A stretch of DNA of 22,618 bases from CAG-492 sp035388585 (lineage in GTDB: Bacteria > Bacillota > Clostridia > TANB77 > CAG-508). This document shows positions 14,601 through 22,618 of the stretch, piece after piece. The translations under genes and the position numbers were made by a program. How positions within the stretch are numbered: position 1 is the stretch's first letter; each line of letters starts with the position of its first letter. Under the pieces are notes generated by a model. It had not been told where the DNA came from, did no database searches, and saw only the letters and a list, made by a program, of their open reading frames with translations. The stretch spans positions 1-22,618 of the forward strand of contig DAOOQE010000020.1 of NCBI GenBank assembly GCA_035388585.1. Reading direction: 5' to 3'.

Positions 14601-14621
14601 GACCAGGAATTTTTCCTGGTC
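14601..14621 (+). terminator. Rho-independent terminator after cassette copy 2
   Basis: GACCAGGAA-TTT-TTCCTGGTC is followed by a T-rich tract. Relative to copy 1 the stem has gained a pair. It separates the cassette from the convergent STAND NTPase gene. Confidence 0.87.
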
Positions 14622-14657
14622 TTATATTATTTTTCCGCTATCAAATAAGCATTTACT

Positions 14658-17600
14658 CTAATACTCATCTTCATCCCAAACGAACTTTATGAATTTTGAA
14701 TAGTCTACTTTTTTATTCATTTCTTGATAAATTTCATATTTACAATTTTTACAATTTTCTTTATATTCAATGTTTATCGAAGATAAGTTATTATTTTTTA
14801 TGTTTTGTATAATATTACCATTTTCATCAATTTCAATATGCATAGATGCTTCTTCATTCCAGCCTTTATCTAAATAGCTTTTTTCTGTATATGCCCAATA
14901 TTTTATTTGATGTTCTTTCATAACTTCCTCTAAATATTTAGTTTTTATGTAGATCACTCCTGTTATAGGATTATTATAATAAGATTTGCTATTATTATCA
15001 CAATAAGCTATAGCCTCTCCATCAGCATTATCCCATGTTGAATATTTCCTGTTATAGTGTAAATTTAGTTCTGACACTATTATGTTCGGCGGCAATTTTA
15101 AATATGTTTCTTTAAAATCCAGAGAATTATATTCTATATCTCTTATTCTCATTGACCTTTCATAATTTTTTTCTTTATATTTTTCTATGTTTCCTATATA
15201 ATCTTTATTCCCTATTGTTAATTCTTTTGGTTCTATATCCGCTGCTATACTTCTTATTGAGTCTATACCAACATTATAATCATATGTTTCTGTATATATA
15301 TGTTTATTATCTTTATCTGACACATATCTATGAATATCTGCACATATTAATGTCCATTGTTCTTTTTCACATAATATTGGTGTCATTAACTTTTTTATAT
15401 TTTCAATAGAAAGTTCCTTTTTATTATACCATTCATCATCTCTTTTACCATATAAATCTAATCTTTTAATAACTTCATTATTTAATCTATCTATTTTTTC
15501 ACAATATATACTAACTGGAGAACATATCCTATATTCTTCTTCATTTAAATTAATAGGTTCATAAACTTTATATCCAAATGTTTTGTTGTCATTATACACA
15601 CTAATTTCATTTGTAAAATAATTACACATTAGTGAACCTAATAATATGTCCTGTGATATTAATAAAATTTTCTTTAAAATCGAATTACCGAACACATTAA
15701 GATGAGTATCAAATTTATCATTTTCTTTTGAATATCTATAATTATACTTATCACAAATATCTATAAATACTTTCTGAAATGCTATAAATATTTTTCGGTT
15801 ATCTATTTCTATTATCTGCAATGGTTTTAAATGTTTTTTGAACCTTTCACCATTGCCATATTTACAATACCCATCATCTTTTACACATCCAAATTTATTA
15901 TTTAATTCTTTATTCCATTCTATAATTTCATCTTTGTCATTTAAAATAAAATTATTATATATTGATAATTCATTTTCTTTATTATATCTTTCAAATTTCA
16001 ATAAATATTTTTCATAAATATCAGCTATAAAAATTATATAATTTAAATCAATATCCTTATCTACATGGTCATTTTCCGTAATTTCATTGTAAATATCATA
16101 TTTATTTAATTCAATGTATTCTATATTTCTTTCTAAAAAATCAGATATTCTATAAATTATTTCAGCATCTATTTGTGAATAATCATTTAAAACATCTTCT
16201 AGAAAATTAATCAAATTATCATCTTTAATATTAGTAGCTGTTAGTACTCTTATTATACCTTTCCTGATATAGTATTCATCGACTTTATAATAGTATTCGC
16301 GTAATATATCTGCATAATCATTAAATTTATCTACAATATCAAACAAAACTTTTAAAGCTAATTTTCTAATTCTGTCATTTGAGGATGATGTTAACCAAAA
16401 AGAATACCAAAATGCCTCTTCAATATAATCATTTTTTTCCTCAATAAAAATAATACTATATAACATATTTTTTAGTTTCATTATATATATTGAATCAGAA
16501 TAATTAACAGTTATGCCTCCCATATAATTTTTATTTTCTATTAATTTATTTGTTAAATAATTACTACAATTAAAAGGTCTGCTATGATATCCTCCTAAAT
16601 CCAAAAAAACGCTTTGCACATTTCTTATTGTAAATTCATTTTGTATAAAATCTATTTGCTCTTTTGAAAAGACAATTTTCTTAAGTATTGATAATTCAAA
16701 ATATTCTTTCAATTTTGAATTGAATATAATATTTAATGCTCTTTTAATATTTTGGTTTTTAAAACGGTCAAATATTAATATAATAAACGGCTCATATAAA
16801 GAATACATTTTAGATAATTTTTCATTAATCATATCGATTATTTTATCATCACTTAATCCATTAATTTTGTCGTGCAAAGTTCTAGCAATAATAAAATCAG
16901 AAAGCTTTTGTATATTAAAAACATATCTTTTTTTACTATCATAAATGTAAAAATCTATCAAACTGTTACTTTTCATCGTTCCTATATAATCTATTGCTTC
17001 ATTCTTCAATATGTTTTTAATTTCTTGTTCCTCTACTGATGTTTTATTATTTTCAAACATATATGTACCTAATTTTTTTTTATTATCCCAATATTTTCTA
17101 CCACATATTGTTTTTATATATTGTTCTAATATAAAAGTTACTTGTACTAAATCACCAATTTCTTCTTTTTTTATTTTAGGATTTTCTAATATCTTGTATA
17201 ACATTTTTAAATATAAAGGATTATTAGTTTCAATAACATCAATAAACTTTGTCACTTCTACACCATATGTTTCGATTATTTTTGTTAAACTTGATTCATA
17301 TTCCACTCCTTTAAAAGTATATATATTTTTTAGTATATTTTTTAAACTTTCTTCTATATCCAAATCAAGATTCTTGGTTCTATAACTAACAATAATGTTT
17401 ATATTACCTTTCGTTGCCATTTTTCTTATAAATTCCAGCATAACTTTCTGTTCATTTTGTTCTAACTCATTAAATGCATCTATAATCAAATAAAATTCGT
17501 TATCTATATTTTTAATTCTTTCTTCTATTTCCTTCTCAATACTTTTTGTATATTTACAATAAATACATAAATGTTGTATTGATAATCTTTCCAGTTCCTC

Positions 17601-18008
17601 CTCTAATTTAAATAAAAAGTAACTCTTTCCTATTCCACCTTCCCCATCCATTAAAAGTCTATTCGCCATCGATAGATTTTTTTTGTAATATTCAATATCA
17701 TATTTATTATGATATTTTAGAATTTCAAATTTCTCAAGAATAAATTTAAACTCTTTGTCTATATTTTCTATAAATGTCTTTTCTTTAATCTCCCTTCTAT
17801 TCATCTTTCTGATATTATCATTAATATTCTTTAAATAATCCCTATTATCTAAAAATTCTTTTGGATTATTAGAATATGGATGAATATCATCAAATCGCTT
17901 CAAAAGTACATTCATTATTTCTTCATCTTCCCATTTTAAATCAAAATCTGTTCTTGTTTCTGAAATCATATGCATTCTGTTTTTATAATTAATTTCATCT
18001 ATTGTCAC
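14658..18008 (-). CDS. Large STAND-type P-loop NTPase (Avs-like candidate)
   Basis: I place the start at GTG 18008 (AAGGAG 6 nt upstream), giving 1116 aa; the more upstream ATG has no binding site and overlaps a terminator. Walker A GEGGIGKS is at 122-129, Walker B LIIDAFNE at 174-181 and a sensor-type IIVSYR ends near 210. The order and the DAFNE form are typical of STAND NTPases, including bacterial Avs phage sensors. Residues 1-120 are helical and charged with no recognisable nuclease, TIR or protease effector. The C-terminal 800 residues are probably a helical-repeat sensor ending in a beta-rich domain (LPPNIIVSELNLHY, ITGVIYIKTKYLEE) and a CKNCKYE pair. It stands alone between terminators. 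Antiphage function is inferred. Confidence 0.72.
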   Translation of the reverse strand: MTIDEINYKNRMHMISETRTDFDLKWEDEEIMNVLLKRFDDIHPYSNNPKEFLDNRDYLKNINDNIRKMNRREIKEKTFIENIDKEFKFILEKFEILKYHNKYDIEYYKKNLSMANRLLMDGEGGIGKSYFLFKLEEELERLSIQHLCIYCKYTKSIEKEIEERIKNIDNEFYLIIDAFNELEQNEQKVMLEFIRKMATKGNINIIVSYRTKNLDLDIEESLKNILKNIYTFKGVEYESSLTKIIETYGVEVTKFIDVIETNNPLYLKMLYKILENPKIKKEEIGDLVQVTFILEQYIKTICGRKYWDNKKKLGTYMFENNKTSVEEQEIKNILKNEAIDYIGTMKSNSLIDFYIYDSKKRYVFNIQKLSDFIIARTLHDKINGLSDDKIIDMINEKLSKMYSLYEPFIILIFDRFKNQNIKRALNIIFNSKLKEYFELSILKKIVFSKEQIDFIQNEFTIRNVQSVFLDLGGYHSRPFNCSNYLTNKLIENKNYMGGITVNYSDSIYIMKLKNMLYSIIFIEEKNDYIEEAFWYSFWLTSSSNDRIRKLALKVLFDIVDKFNDYADILREYYYKVDEYYIRKGIIRVLTATNIKDDNLINFLEDVLNDYSQIDAEIIYRISDFLERNIEYIELNKYDIYNEITENDHVDKDIDLNYIIFIADIYEKYLLKFERYNKENELSIYNNFILNDKDEIIEWNKELNNKFGCVKDDGYCKYGNGERFKKHLKPLQIIEIDNRKIFIAFQKVFIDICDKYNYRYSKENDKFDTHLNVFGNSILKKILLISQDILLGSLMCNYFTNEISVYNDNKTFGYKVYEPINLNEEEYRICSPVSIYCEKIDRLNNEVIKRLDLYGKRDDEWYNKKELSIENIKKLMTPILCEKEQWTLICADIHRYVSDKDNKHIYTETYDYNVGIDSIRSIAADIEPKELTIGNKDYIGNIEKYKEKNYERSMRIRDIEYNSLDFKETYLKLPPNIIVSELNLHYNRKYSTWDNADGEAIAYCDNNSKSYYNNPITGVIYIKTKYLEEVMKEHQIKYWAYTEKSYLDKGWNEEASMHIEIDENGNIIQNIKNNNLSSINIEYKENCKNCKYEIYQEMNKKVDYSKFIKFVWDEDEY

Positions 18009-18043
18009 ATTTATCTCCTTCTTTTTTTTCATTAAATACAAAA

Positions 18044-18093
18044 AAAGCAAAATATCTAAACAATTATTTTTTAATCGTTAATTATTTTGCTTT
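18044..18093 (-). terminator. Terminator of the DpnII-type operon
   Basis: On the minus strand AAAGCAAAATA pairs with TATTTTGCTTT across a partly paired 28-nt interior, followed by a T run. It lies 14 bp after the endonuclease stop and insulates the STAND gene. Confidence 0.75.
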
Positions 18094-18106
18094 CTTTAGT
18101 GACTAT

Positions 18107-18970
18107 TTAATTAAAAACCTTTTTCATTACTCCATTTTTCATATCAGCAATATTATAAATATTATCCATTCTATCAAATGTTTCTTTTAAATTATTTCTT
18201 GCAGAAATCCATCCCATTCCATCTGTAAACCACACAAATTCAAAGCCTACAACTTTATCTGATTCTTCTGATAACATTTTATAGCTTCTTGCTGTTTCAT
18301 TTAATTTTGAGCCACCTGTAGCATAGAAATTAGTTTCAATTCCATAAATGCAATTATCCGTTTTAACTACAAAATCAAATCTCTTAGTTGATTGATTTTT
18401 ATTGCTTATAAAAGACATGTCTAATTTCCATTTTTCTTCTATATCTTGTAAATACATTTCTTTAAAATATGTTTCATTCTTCTTAAATCCAGCTTTTTGA
18501 ATAAATTTTTCTACAACATCTTCCATTAAATGTCCACCACGATTCTTTCTTGCATTCGAATTTAATCCACATTCAACTCCTAAAACATAATCATACAAAT
18601 TATTTACCATATGATTATGTAGCAAATCAAAAAGTCCTGTTTCTTTCATAAATACTTTATATTGTTCAACATCATAATTCATTTTTTTAAAATTATATTC
18701 AAATTTATTTCCTTCTTCATCTAGCACAATAATTTCTGATTGTCTTACTGCTAAAAGAGTAGGAATACATTTTAATACTTCTGGATATTTCTTTACTAAT
18801 TCTTCAAAATCATTTTCTATATTTTGACTACTAATTAGTGAATTTAAAATATTTAATTCTATTTTATATATTTCTGCATTTTTATATATAGTTTCAAAAT
18901 CTATGTAATATTTATAGTTAGCTATACTATCTGTAAAAGTTAACAGCCATTCTGCAAAATTTCTTTTCAT
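18107..18970 (-). CDS. dpnB: DpnII-family type II restriction endonuclease (GATC)
   Basis: This 287-aa protein matches the DpnII/MboI family, whose members are about 290 aa. Hallmark blocks are GVECGLNSNARKNRGGHLME at 131-150 and RFDFVV...GIETNFYATGGSKLNE at 197-225. Asp199 and Glu212 fit the PD-(D/E)xK active site. The family cuts unmethylated GATC. It is the last gene of a three-gene operon, 2 bp after the second methyltransferase, and a terminator follows. Nothing appears damaged. Confidence 0.93.
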   Translation of the reverse strand: MKRNFAEWLLTFTDSIANYKYYIDFETIYKNAEIYKIELNILNSLISSQNIENDFEELVKKYPEVLKCIPTLLAVRQSEIIVLDEEGNKFEYNFKKMNYDVEQYKVFMKETGLFDLLHNHMVNNLYDYVLGVECGLNSNARKNRGGHLMEDVVEKFIQKAGFKKNETYFKEMYLQDIEEKWKLDMSFISNKNQSTKRFDFVVKTDNCIYGIETNFYATGGSKLNETARSYKMLSEESDKVVGFEFVWFTDGMGWISARNNLKETFDRMDNIYNIADMKNGVMKKVFN

Positions 18971-18972
18971 AT

Positions 18973-19746
18973 TTATTCCTCCATTATTTCTTTATATCTT
19001 CTTATTGATAAATCCAAATATTCTTTTGATTTATCAATTCCAACAAAATTTCTATTTAGTTTACTAGCAGCAACTCCTGTTGTACTGCTCCCACTGAATG
19101 GATCCAATATTAAATCATTTTCATTTGTTGATGCTAATATTATTCTTTCTAATACTTCTAATGGTTTCTGTGTAGGATGCTTCCCGTGTTTCTTTTCAGA
19201 TGGTTTAGTTAACGAAGTAGTCCATACATCCTTCATTTGTTTATTATTATTTAACTCTTTCATTAAATTATAGTTAAACTTATACTTTACTTTTGGTAAA
19301 TCTTTTCTTGCCCATAATATTGTTTCTGTTGAATGTGTAAAAGTTTTACATGCTAAATTAGGAGATGGATTTGTTTTCTGCCAAGTAATATTATTGATTA
19401 TTTTAAATCCTTCTTCTTCTAATGCCATACCAATTGAATATACATTGTGAAGAGTTCCACTTATCCATATTGTTCCTTCATCTTTTAAAACTCTATAACA
19501 TTCCTTTATCCAATTTCTATTATATTCATGTTTTTCTTTTACTGTTGATGTCTTATCCCATTTTCCTTTATTTACACTAACCATTTTTCCACTGCTACAA
19601 GTTATTCCATCATTGGATAAAAAATATGGAGGATCTGCAAAAATCATATCAAATGATTTTTCTCTCATTTCCTTTAGTGAATCAAAAGTATCATTATCGA
19701 TTAGTTTAAAACTATCTTCTTCAAAGTAGAATTTTCCTGGATACAT
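18973..19746 (-). CDS. dpnA: DpnA-type adenine methyltransferase (second GATC methylase)
   Basis: This 257-aa beta-class N6-adenine methyltransferase carries DPPY at 38-41 near the N terminus. KHPTQKP at 189-195 and the SAM motif DPFSGSSTTG at 215-224 lie at the C terminus. In the pneumococcal DpnII system DpnA can methylate single-stranded GATC DNA and protects incoming transforming or conjugating DNA. Its ATG is preceded by GAGGAG at 8 nt, and the gene overlaps the end of dpnM by 46 bp in another frame. Confidence 0.92.
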   Translation of the reverse strand: MYPGKFYFEEDSFKLIDNDTFDSLKEMREKSFDMIFADPPYFLSNDGITCSSGKMVSVNKGKWDKTSTVKEKHEYNRNWIKECYRVLKDEGTIWISGTLHNVYSIGMALEEEGFKIINNITWQKTNPSPNLACKTFTHSTETILWARKDLPKVKYKFNYNLMKELNNNKQMKDVWTTSLTKPSEKKHGKHPTQKPLEVLERIILASTNENDLILDPFSGSSTTGVAASKLNRNFVGIDKSKEYLDLSIRRYKEIMEE

Positions 19747-20651
19747 TCATTCATCTCCTCGTAGTTAGTAATAAGCAATTCTGATATTGCTCCTCTACCT
19801 TTAGCATTTGCATTTATCATTCTTTTTGCTGATACTTCATTTATATTAAATCCTTTATATATTTCTTCAAAAAAAGTATCTTCTTCATTAGTGTTTTTAG
19901 GATTTGAATTTGACAACATTAGTTTAGCGTTTTTCAAACTTAATTCTCTAAAATATATTGCTAATTCTTTTTGATTTTCATCATTAAAATCTTCTTTTGT
20001 ATACGATGTAAATCCTGATGAAACTGATAATGGTCTATAAGGTGGATCAAAATAAACAAAAGTATTATTATCTATATATTTTTCACTTTTTTTGTAGTCT
20101 CCATATTTAAAAACCACACTTCTTATTAAATAAGATAAGTTTCTCAAATTTTCAGAATCGCAGATTTTAGGATTTTTATATTTACCACATGGCACATTAT
20201 AATCACCACTTTTATTTACTCTATACAGTCCATTAAAACATGTTCTATTCAAAAATATAAATTCACTTGCTCTTTTTATACTTTGTTCATTTTCGCTTAT
20301 TTTATATGAATTATATTCTTTTCTAATATTATAAAAATACTTTTGTCTTTCATCAGATTCCAATACAAGAAATTCTTTTTCTTTTTTATATAATTCATGT
20401 ATTATCTCTTCAACATTATTTTTAATAACATTATAACAATTTATTAGATCCATATTTATATCAAAAGCATATGCTTCTTTAACATCATATTTTTGTAAAA
20501 TATTTATTAAAACTGCTCCTCCACCAATAAATGGTTCTACATATTTAGTTATTTTATCTCTCTCTATTTCAAATGGGTAAAATTTTTTTATTTGTGGAAT
20601 CAAACTTCCTTTTCCTCCGGCCCATTTTACAAACGGTCTTATTTCTTTCAT
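19701..20651 (-). CDS. dpnM: DpnM/Dam-type adenine methyltransferase (GATC)
   Basis: This 316-aa alpha-class N6-adenine methyltransferase has FVKWAGGKGSLIPQI at 7-21, EPFIGGGAV at 39-47, FLNRTCFNGLYRVNKSG at 133-149 and DPPY at 202-205. It is a little longer than DpnM or Dam (about 280 aa), mainly at the C terminus, where it overlaps dpnA. TAGGAG precedes the ATG. As the first gene of the operon it makes host GATC sites resistant. No regulator gene accompanies the operon; the -10-like TATA elements upstream (about 20680-20700) are too AT-rich to choose one. Confidence 0.93.
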   Translation of the reverse strand: MKEIRPFVKWAGGKGSLIPQIKKFYPFEIERDKITKYVEPFIGGGAVLINILQKYDVKEAYAFDINMDLINCYNVIKNNVEEIIHELYKKEKEFLVLESDERQKYFYNIRKEYNSYKISENEQSIKRASEFIFLNRTCFNGLYRVNKSGDYNVPCGKYKNPKICDSENLRNLSYLIRSVVFKYGDYKKSEKYIDNNTFVYFDPPYRPLSVSSGFTSYTKEDFNDENQKELAIYFRELSLKNAKLMLSNSNPKNTNEEDTFFEEIYKGFNINEVSAKRMINANAKGRGAISELLITNYEEMNECIQENSTLKKIVLN

Positions 20652-21094
20652 TTTTTCTCCTATTGTTTAGCCTACATTTTCTACTATATTTTATATCACA
20701 TATTACAACATATTTCCACATATATTGATATATTTTTAAACCTATATTTTAGATATTAATTTCAACTATCTGTTTTACTTGGACGCCTCAGAAAATCGTT
20801 TTACAATGAGATTTTGCTTAAATCACTAAATATTTTCTGGGTCTATCACTTTTATTCTCTTTTGTGTTCAAATATTACACTCCGTTTCGAAATTAATCAC
20901 TTAAAGGGTATACTTTAATAACAATTATTTTGTGATTTTAATTTTTTCTTCTTAACAAATAATCTGATTATCATTATTTCAAATAATACTCTATCATATT
21001 TATATATTTATCCTGTGAATTTAAACATATATCAATTAAATAACCTTTTACTGTCTATTTTGAAAATATTTTAATCCTCTATTCTTTCATTCAC

Positions 21095-21347
21095 CTATAT
21101 TTTTCTATTAACTAATTCATCTAAATATTTGGATAATTTATAAGCTACATTATCTATTTCTAAAATAGTTCACCGATTAAAATATTTTTCTTAAATATAT
21201 CTTAAATTTATAAAATTTTCGAAACTAATTCAAAAGTTTCTTTGAAAGAATTATAAACATTTATAATATTTACAGTATAGAAATCTTTTACTATTTTTTT
21301 TCGAATTTCAATTCGTCTATTATTTTTTTTATAATATATTCAGGCAT
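21095..21347 (-). pseudogene. Frameshifted remnant of a small helical protein
   Basis: Three minus-strand pieces in different frames follow each other. They are MPEYIIKKIIDELKFEKK, then FYTVNIINVYNSFKETFELV, then EIDNVAYKLSKYLDELVNRK before a TAG. Each has coding-like composition, and together they would make a protein of about 85 residues. The family is not recognised. Confidence 0.4.
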
Positions 21348-21471
21348 TTTTTAAAATAGAAAATACAATTTATGTCCATTGCGATTTTCTTATCATGGAA
21401 GTGTTCTAATATTATTACCATTATGTATTATATGCTCTTAAAATACAAATCTAAAGTATATGTTAAAATAA

Positions 21472-21540
21472 CTATTTTTCTCTGCAAAAAACTCTATCTT
21501 CTATTTTTGATTCAACTGCCATCCAACAATTAGATTTCAT
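21472..21540 (-). pseudogene. Short coding trace MKSNCWMAVESKIEDRVFC
   Basis: A 22-residue minus-strand frame with coding-like composition (including two Cys and a Trp) starts after an AAGG and stops quickly. It is too short to judge and is probably the start of a gene whose remainder decayed. Confidence 0.25.
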
Positions 21541-21601
21541 CCTTGCTAACATGATGATACTTTTAAATTCTTATCTTATATCTTCATTCTTAATTACCTT
21601 T

Positions 21602-22270
21602 CTAATAAAACTCATTCTTTTCTTTTTTTAATCCTCCTTCTTCTATTATAAAATACTTCTCCTTTAGCATTTTCCAATTAGTATATAATTTGAATTTATT
21701 TAGTCCTTTTATATTATCTTCAATTTGTTTAAATTGTACTTCTATCATTTCTTTAATATAATTTATATATTCCTTTTTAATCTTTAAAGTTTTTTTCTTG
21801 TTTGATTTAAATAGTAATTCAATATTAATTATATAAATTCCAAAAGTAAGTTCATATGTATTTTCAATCATTTCAATAAAATATTTATTTTTTTTAGTAT
21901 TAAGTAATAATTCAACTTCAATTAATTGTTTTTTCTCCCTAACATGATTACTTATATATATCAATTCTTCTGCTATTACTTCTATTTTTTCGTTTACTGA
22001 AATGGAAGAATTTAGTCCCTTTTTTAGTCTATATAAAACTCTATAATACCATATTAGGTCACTTATAAAATAAGTAATGTTTTCTTGTAATTTAATGTTA
22101 TATTCGACAAAAGAAATCCATGCTGAAGTAGCAAATCCAGTCATCAAATTCATCATAATTGCTTCATTAGTTGTACTCAATATATTTAAATATAATGAAA
22201 TTATAAAAGATATGAAAAATAATAACGTAGTATAAATTAACAATTTAGTTACATTTCTGATTGAATTCAT
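21602..22270 (-). CDS. Two-pass membrane protein with helical cytoplasmic domain, unknown function
   Basis: This 222-aa protein has a good GGAGG site before the ATG. Hydrophobic helices lie at about 7-28 (LLIYTTLLFFISFIISLYL) and 37-57 (AIMMNLMTGFATSAWISFV). About 160 residues of charged helices follow, rich in Lys and Glu, likely cytoplasmic. No catalytic motif is visible. It sits alone next to the intact tRNA, as the single-pass protein at 11701-12375 does at the other junction, although the two do not look homologous. Confidence 0.7.
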   Translation of the reverse strand: MNSIRNVTKLLIYTTLLFFISFIISLYLNILSTTNEAIMMNLMTGFATSAWISFVEYNIKLQENITYFISDLIWYYRVLYRLKKGLNSSISVNEKIEVIAEELIYISNHVREKKQLIEVELLLNTKKNKYFIEMIENTYELTFGIYIINIELLFKSNKKKTLKIKKEYINYIKEMIEVQFKQIEDNIKGLNKFKLYTNWKMLKEKYFIIEEGGLKKEKNEFY

Positions 22271-22369
22271 GTCTGCCTCCTATCTAAATTTTCCCTATTA
22301 TATCACACATCTTTCATTTCTTCAGTCTTTTTAAAATATTTATGCCGTTTTTTTCAAAGCAAAAAAAAT

Positions 22370-22390
22370 CAAGGAACTTTAAATTCCTTG
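22370..22390 (-). terminator. Terminator of tRNA-fMet
   Basis: CAAGGAA/TTCCTTG forms a hairpin 8 nt beyond the tRNA CCA on the minus strand and is followed by eight T. A damaged copy accompanies the 12537-12581 fragment. Confidence 0.85.
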
Positions 22391-22397
22391 ATAAATC

Positions 22398-22473
<76 letters not shown>

Positions 22474-22490
22474 ATGTATTAACAAATCTT

Positions 22491-22520
22491 ATTATACTAC
22501 TTATAACTACAATCTGTCAA
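22491..22520 (-). promoter_or_regulatory. Promoter of tRNA-fMet
   Basis: Consensus TTGACA (22515-22520) and TATAAT (22491-22496) are separated by 18 bp. The promoter is untouched by the insertions. Confidence 0.85.
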
Positions 22521-22570
22521 CCCTTTTAGACAATTTAATTTTACCATTTGTAAAACCCTTTAAATAGGTT

Positions 22571-22618
22571 GAATTAAAAAGTAAATGCCCATCAATACAA
22601 AAATATAGTTGATAATAG
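22571..22618 (+). mobile_element. Possible left end of a second IS30-type element
   Basis: The last 48 bases align with the left end of the insertion sequence at 9267. GAATTAAAAAGTAAATGC parallels GAAGTGAAAAAATAAATGC, and both are followed within a few bases by ATCAATA. The window ends before any transposase could appear. Confidence 0.3.

Larger units (their letters stand above)
14036..14621 (+). repeat. Long direct repeat, copy 2 (two-gene cassette)
   Basis: Nearly identical to 644-1227; differences are scattered single bases, mostly silent or in the leader. This copy carries an intact ATG for the zinc-ribbon gene and a stronger AAGGAGG binding site for the first gene, so it looks like the less damaged version. 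Confidence 0.9.
20652..21601. other. Degenerate region without intact genes
   Basis: About 950 bp upstream of dpnM contain no supported gene, only decayed minus-strand coding traces listed separately. TTAATCACTTAAA near 20896 is the reverse complement of the TTTAAGTGATTAA block found upstream of both cassette copies. CAGAAAAT/ATTTTCTG arms near 20790-20838 could form a large hairpin. An integrase for island 2 would be expected about here, but none is recognisable. Confidence 0.5.

Noticed and set aside
15152..17385. Several plus-strand hydrophobic frames opposite the STAND gene
   Set aside because: They are antisense shadows with no ribosome binding sites and composition expected from the complement of a Lys/Glu/Ile-rich gene.
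18009..18050. N-terminal extension MLFLYLMKKKKEIN as a membrane anchor of the STAND protein
   Set aside because: It is encoded within the upstream operon's terminator and lacks a ribosome binding site; GTG at 18008 has AAGGAG at 6 nt.

Overview
The window is very AT-rich, uses TGA/TAA/TAG as stops and TGG for Trp, and has strong GGAGG-type ribosome binding sites. This fits a low-GC Firmicute, most likely an anaerobic gut-type Clostridia; the species cannot be named from sequence alone. It has no obvious housekeeping protein gene. The only ordinary chromosomal gene is an intact initiator tRNA (tRNA-fMet, CAT) at 22398-22473 on the minus strand.

The rest looks like a tandem array of genomic islands integrated in the 3' end of that tRNA. 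Partial 3' copies of the tRNA at 92-144 and 12537-12581 act as attachment-site duplicates. They divide the window into the tail of an island that continues off the left edge (1-91), island 1 (about 92-12536) and island 2 (about 12537-22397). Short TTTCCGCC/TTTCGCC repeats lie beside the junctions and resemble recombinase arm sites. Only decayed tyrosine-integrase pieces remain (11130-11655).

Island 1, left to right: a small DpnD/PcfM-like gene; a two-gene cassette of unknown function (96-aa protein plus zinc ribbon) ending in a terminator; an RloA/RloB ATPase-nuclease pair; a divergently transcribed 48-aa basic Ser/Lys-rich protein; a DUF262-DUF1524 (GmrSD-type) protein; a BcgI-like restriction-modification operon (controller-like XRE regulator, fused nuclease-methyltransferase, specificity subunit); an IS30-type element with a nonsense-disrupted transposase; integrase debris; and a membrane-anchored helical protein beside the junction.

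Island 2: a nuclease-like gene; a deleted metallophosphoesterase; a second copy of the two-gene cassette; a 1116-aa STAND-type P-loop NTPase; a complete DpnII-type system (DpnM, DpnA, DpnII); about 950 bp of decayed sequence; and a two-pass membrane protein next to the intact tRNA.

The strongest observation is in the specificity gene of the BcgI-like system. It is split by a run of eight G residues (6485-6492). Removing one G fuses both halves into a 360-residue two-domain subunit with no stop between them. This is the arrangement expected of a phase-variable restriction-modification system. Other notable points are the duplicated cassette, whose second gene has lost its ATG in one copy, two echoes of a SEC-C zinc motif, and covarying bases in the T-arm of the tRNA fragments.
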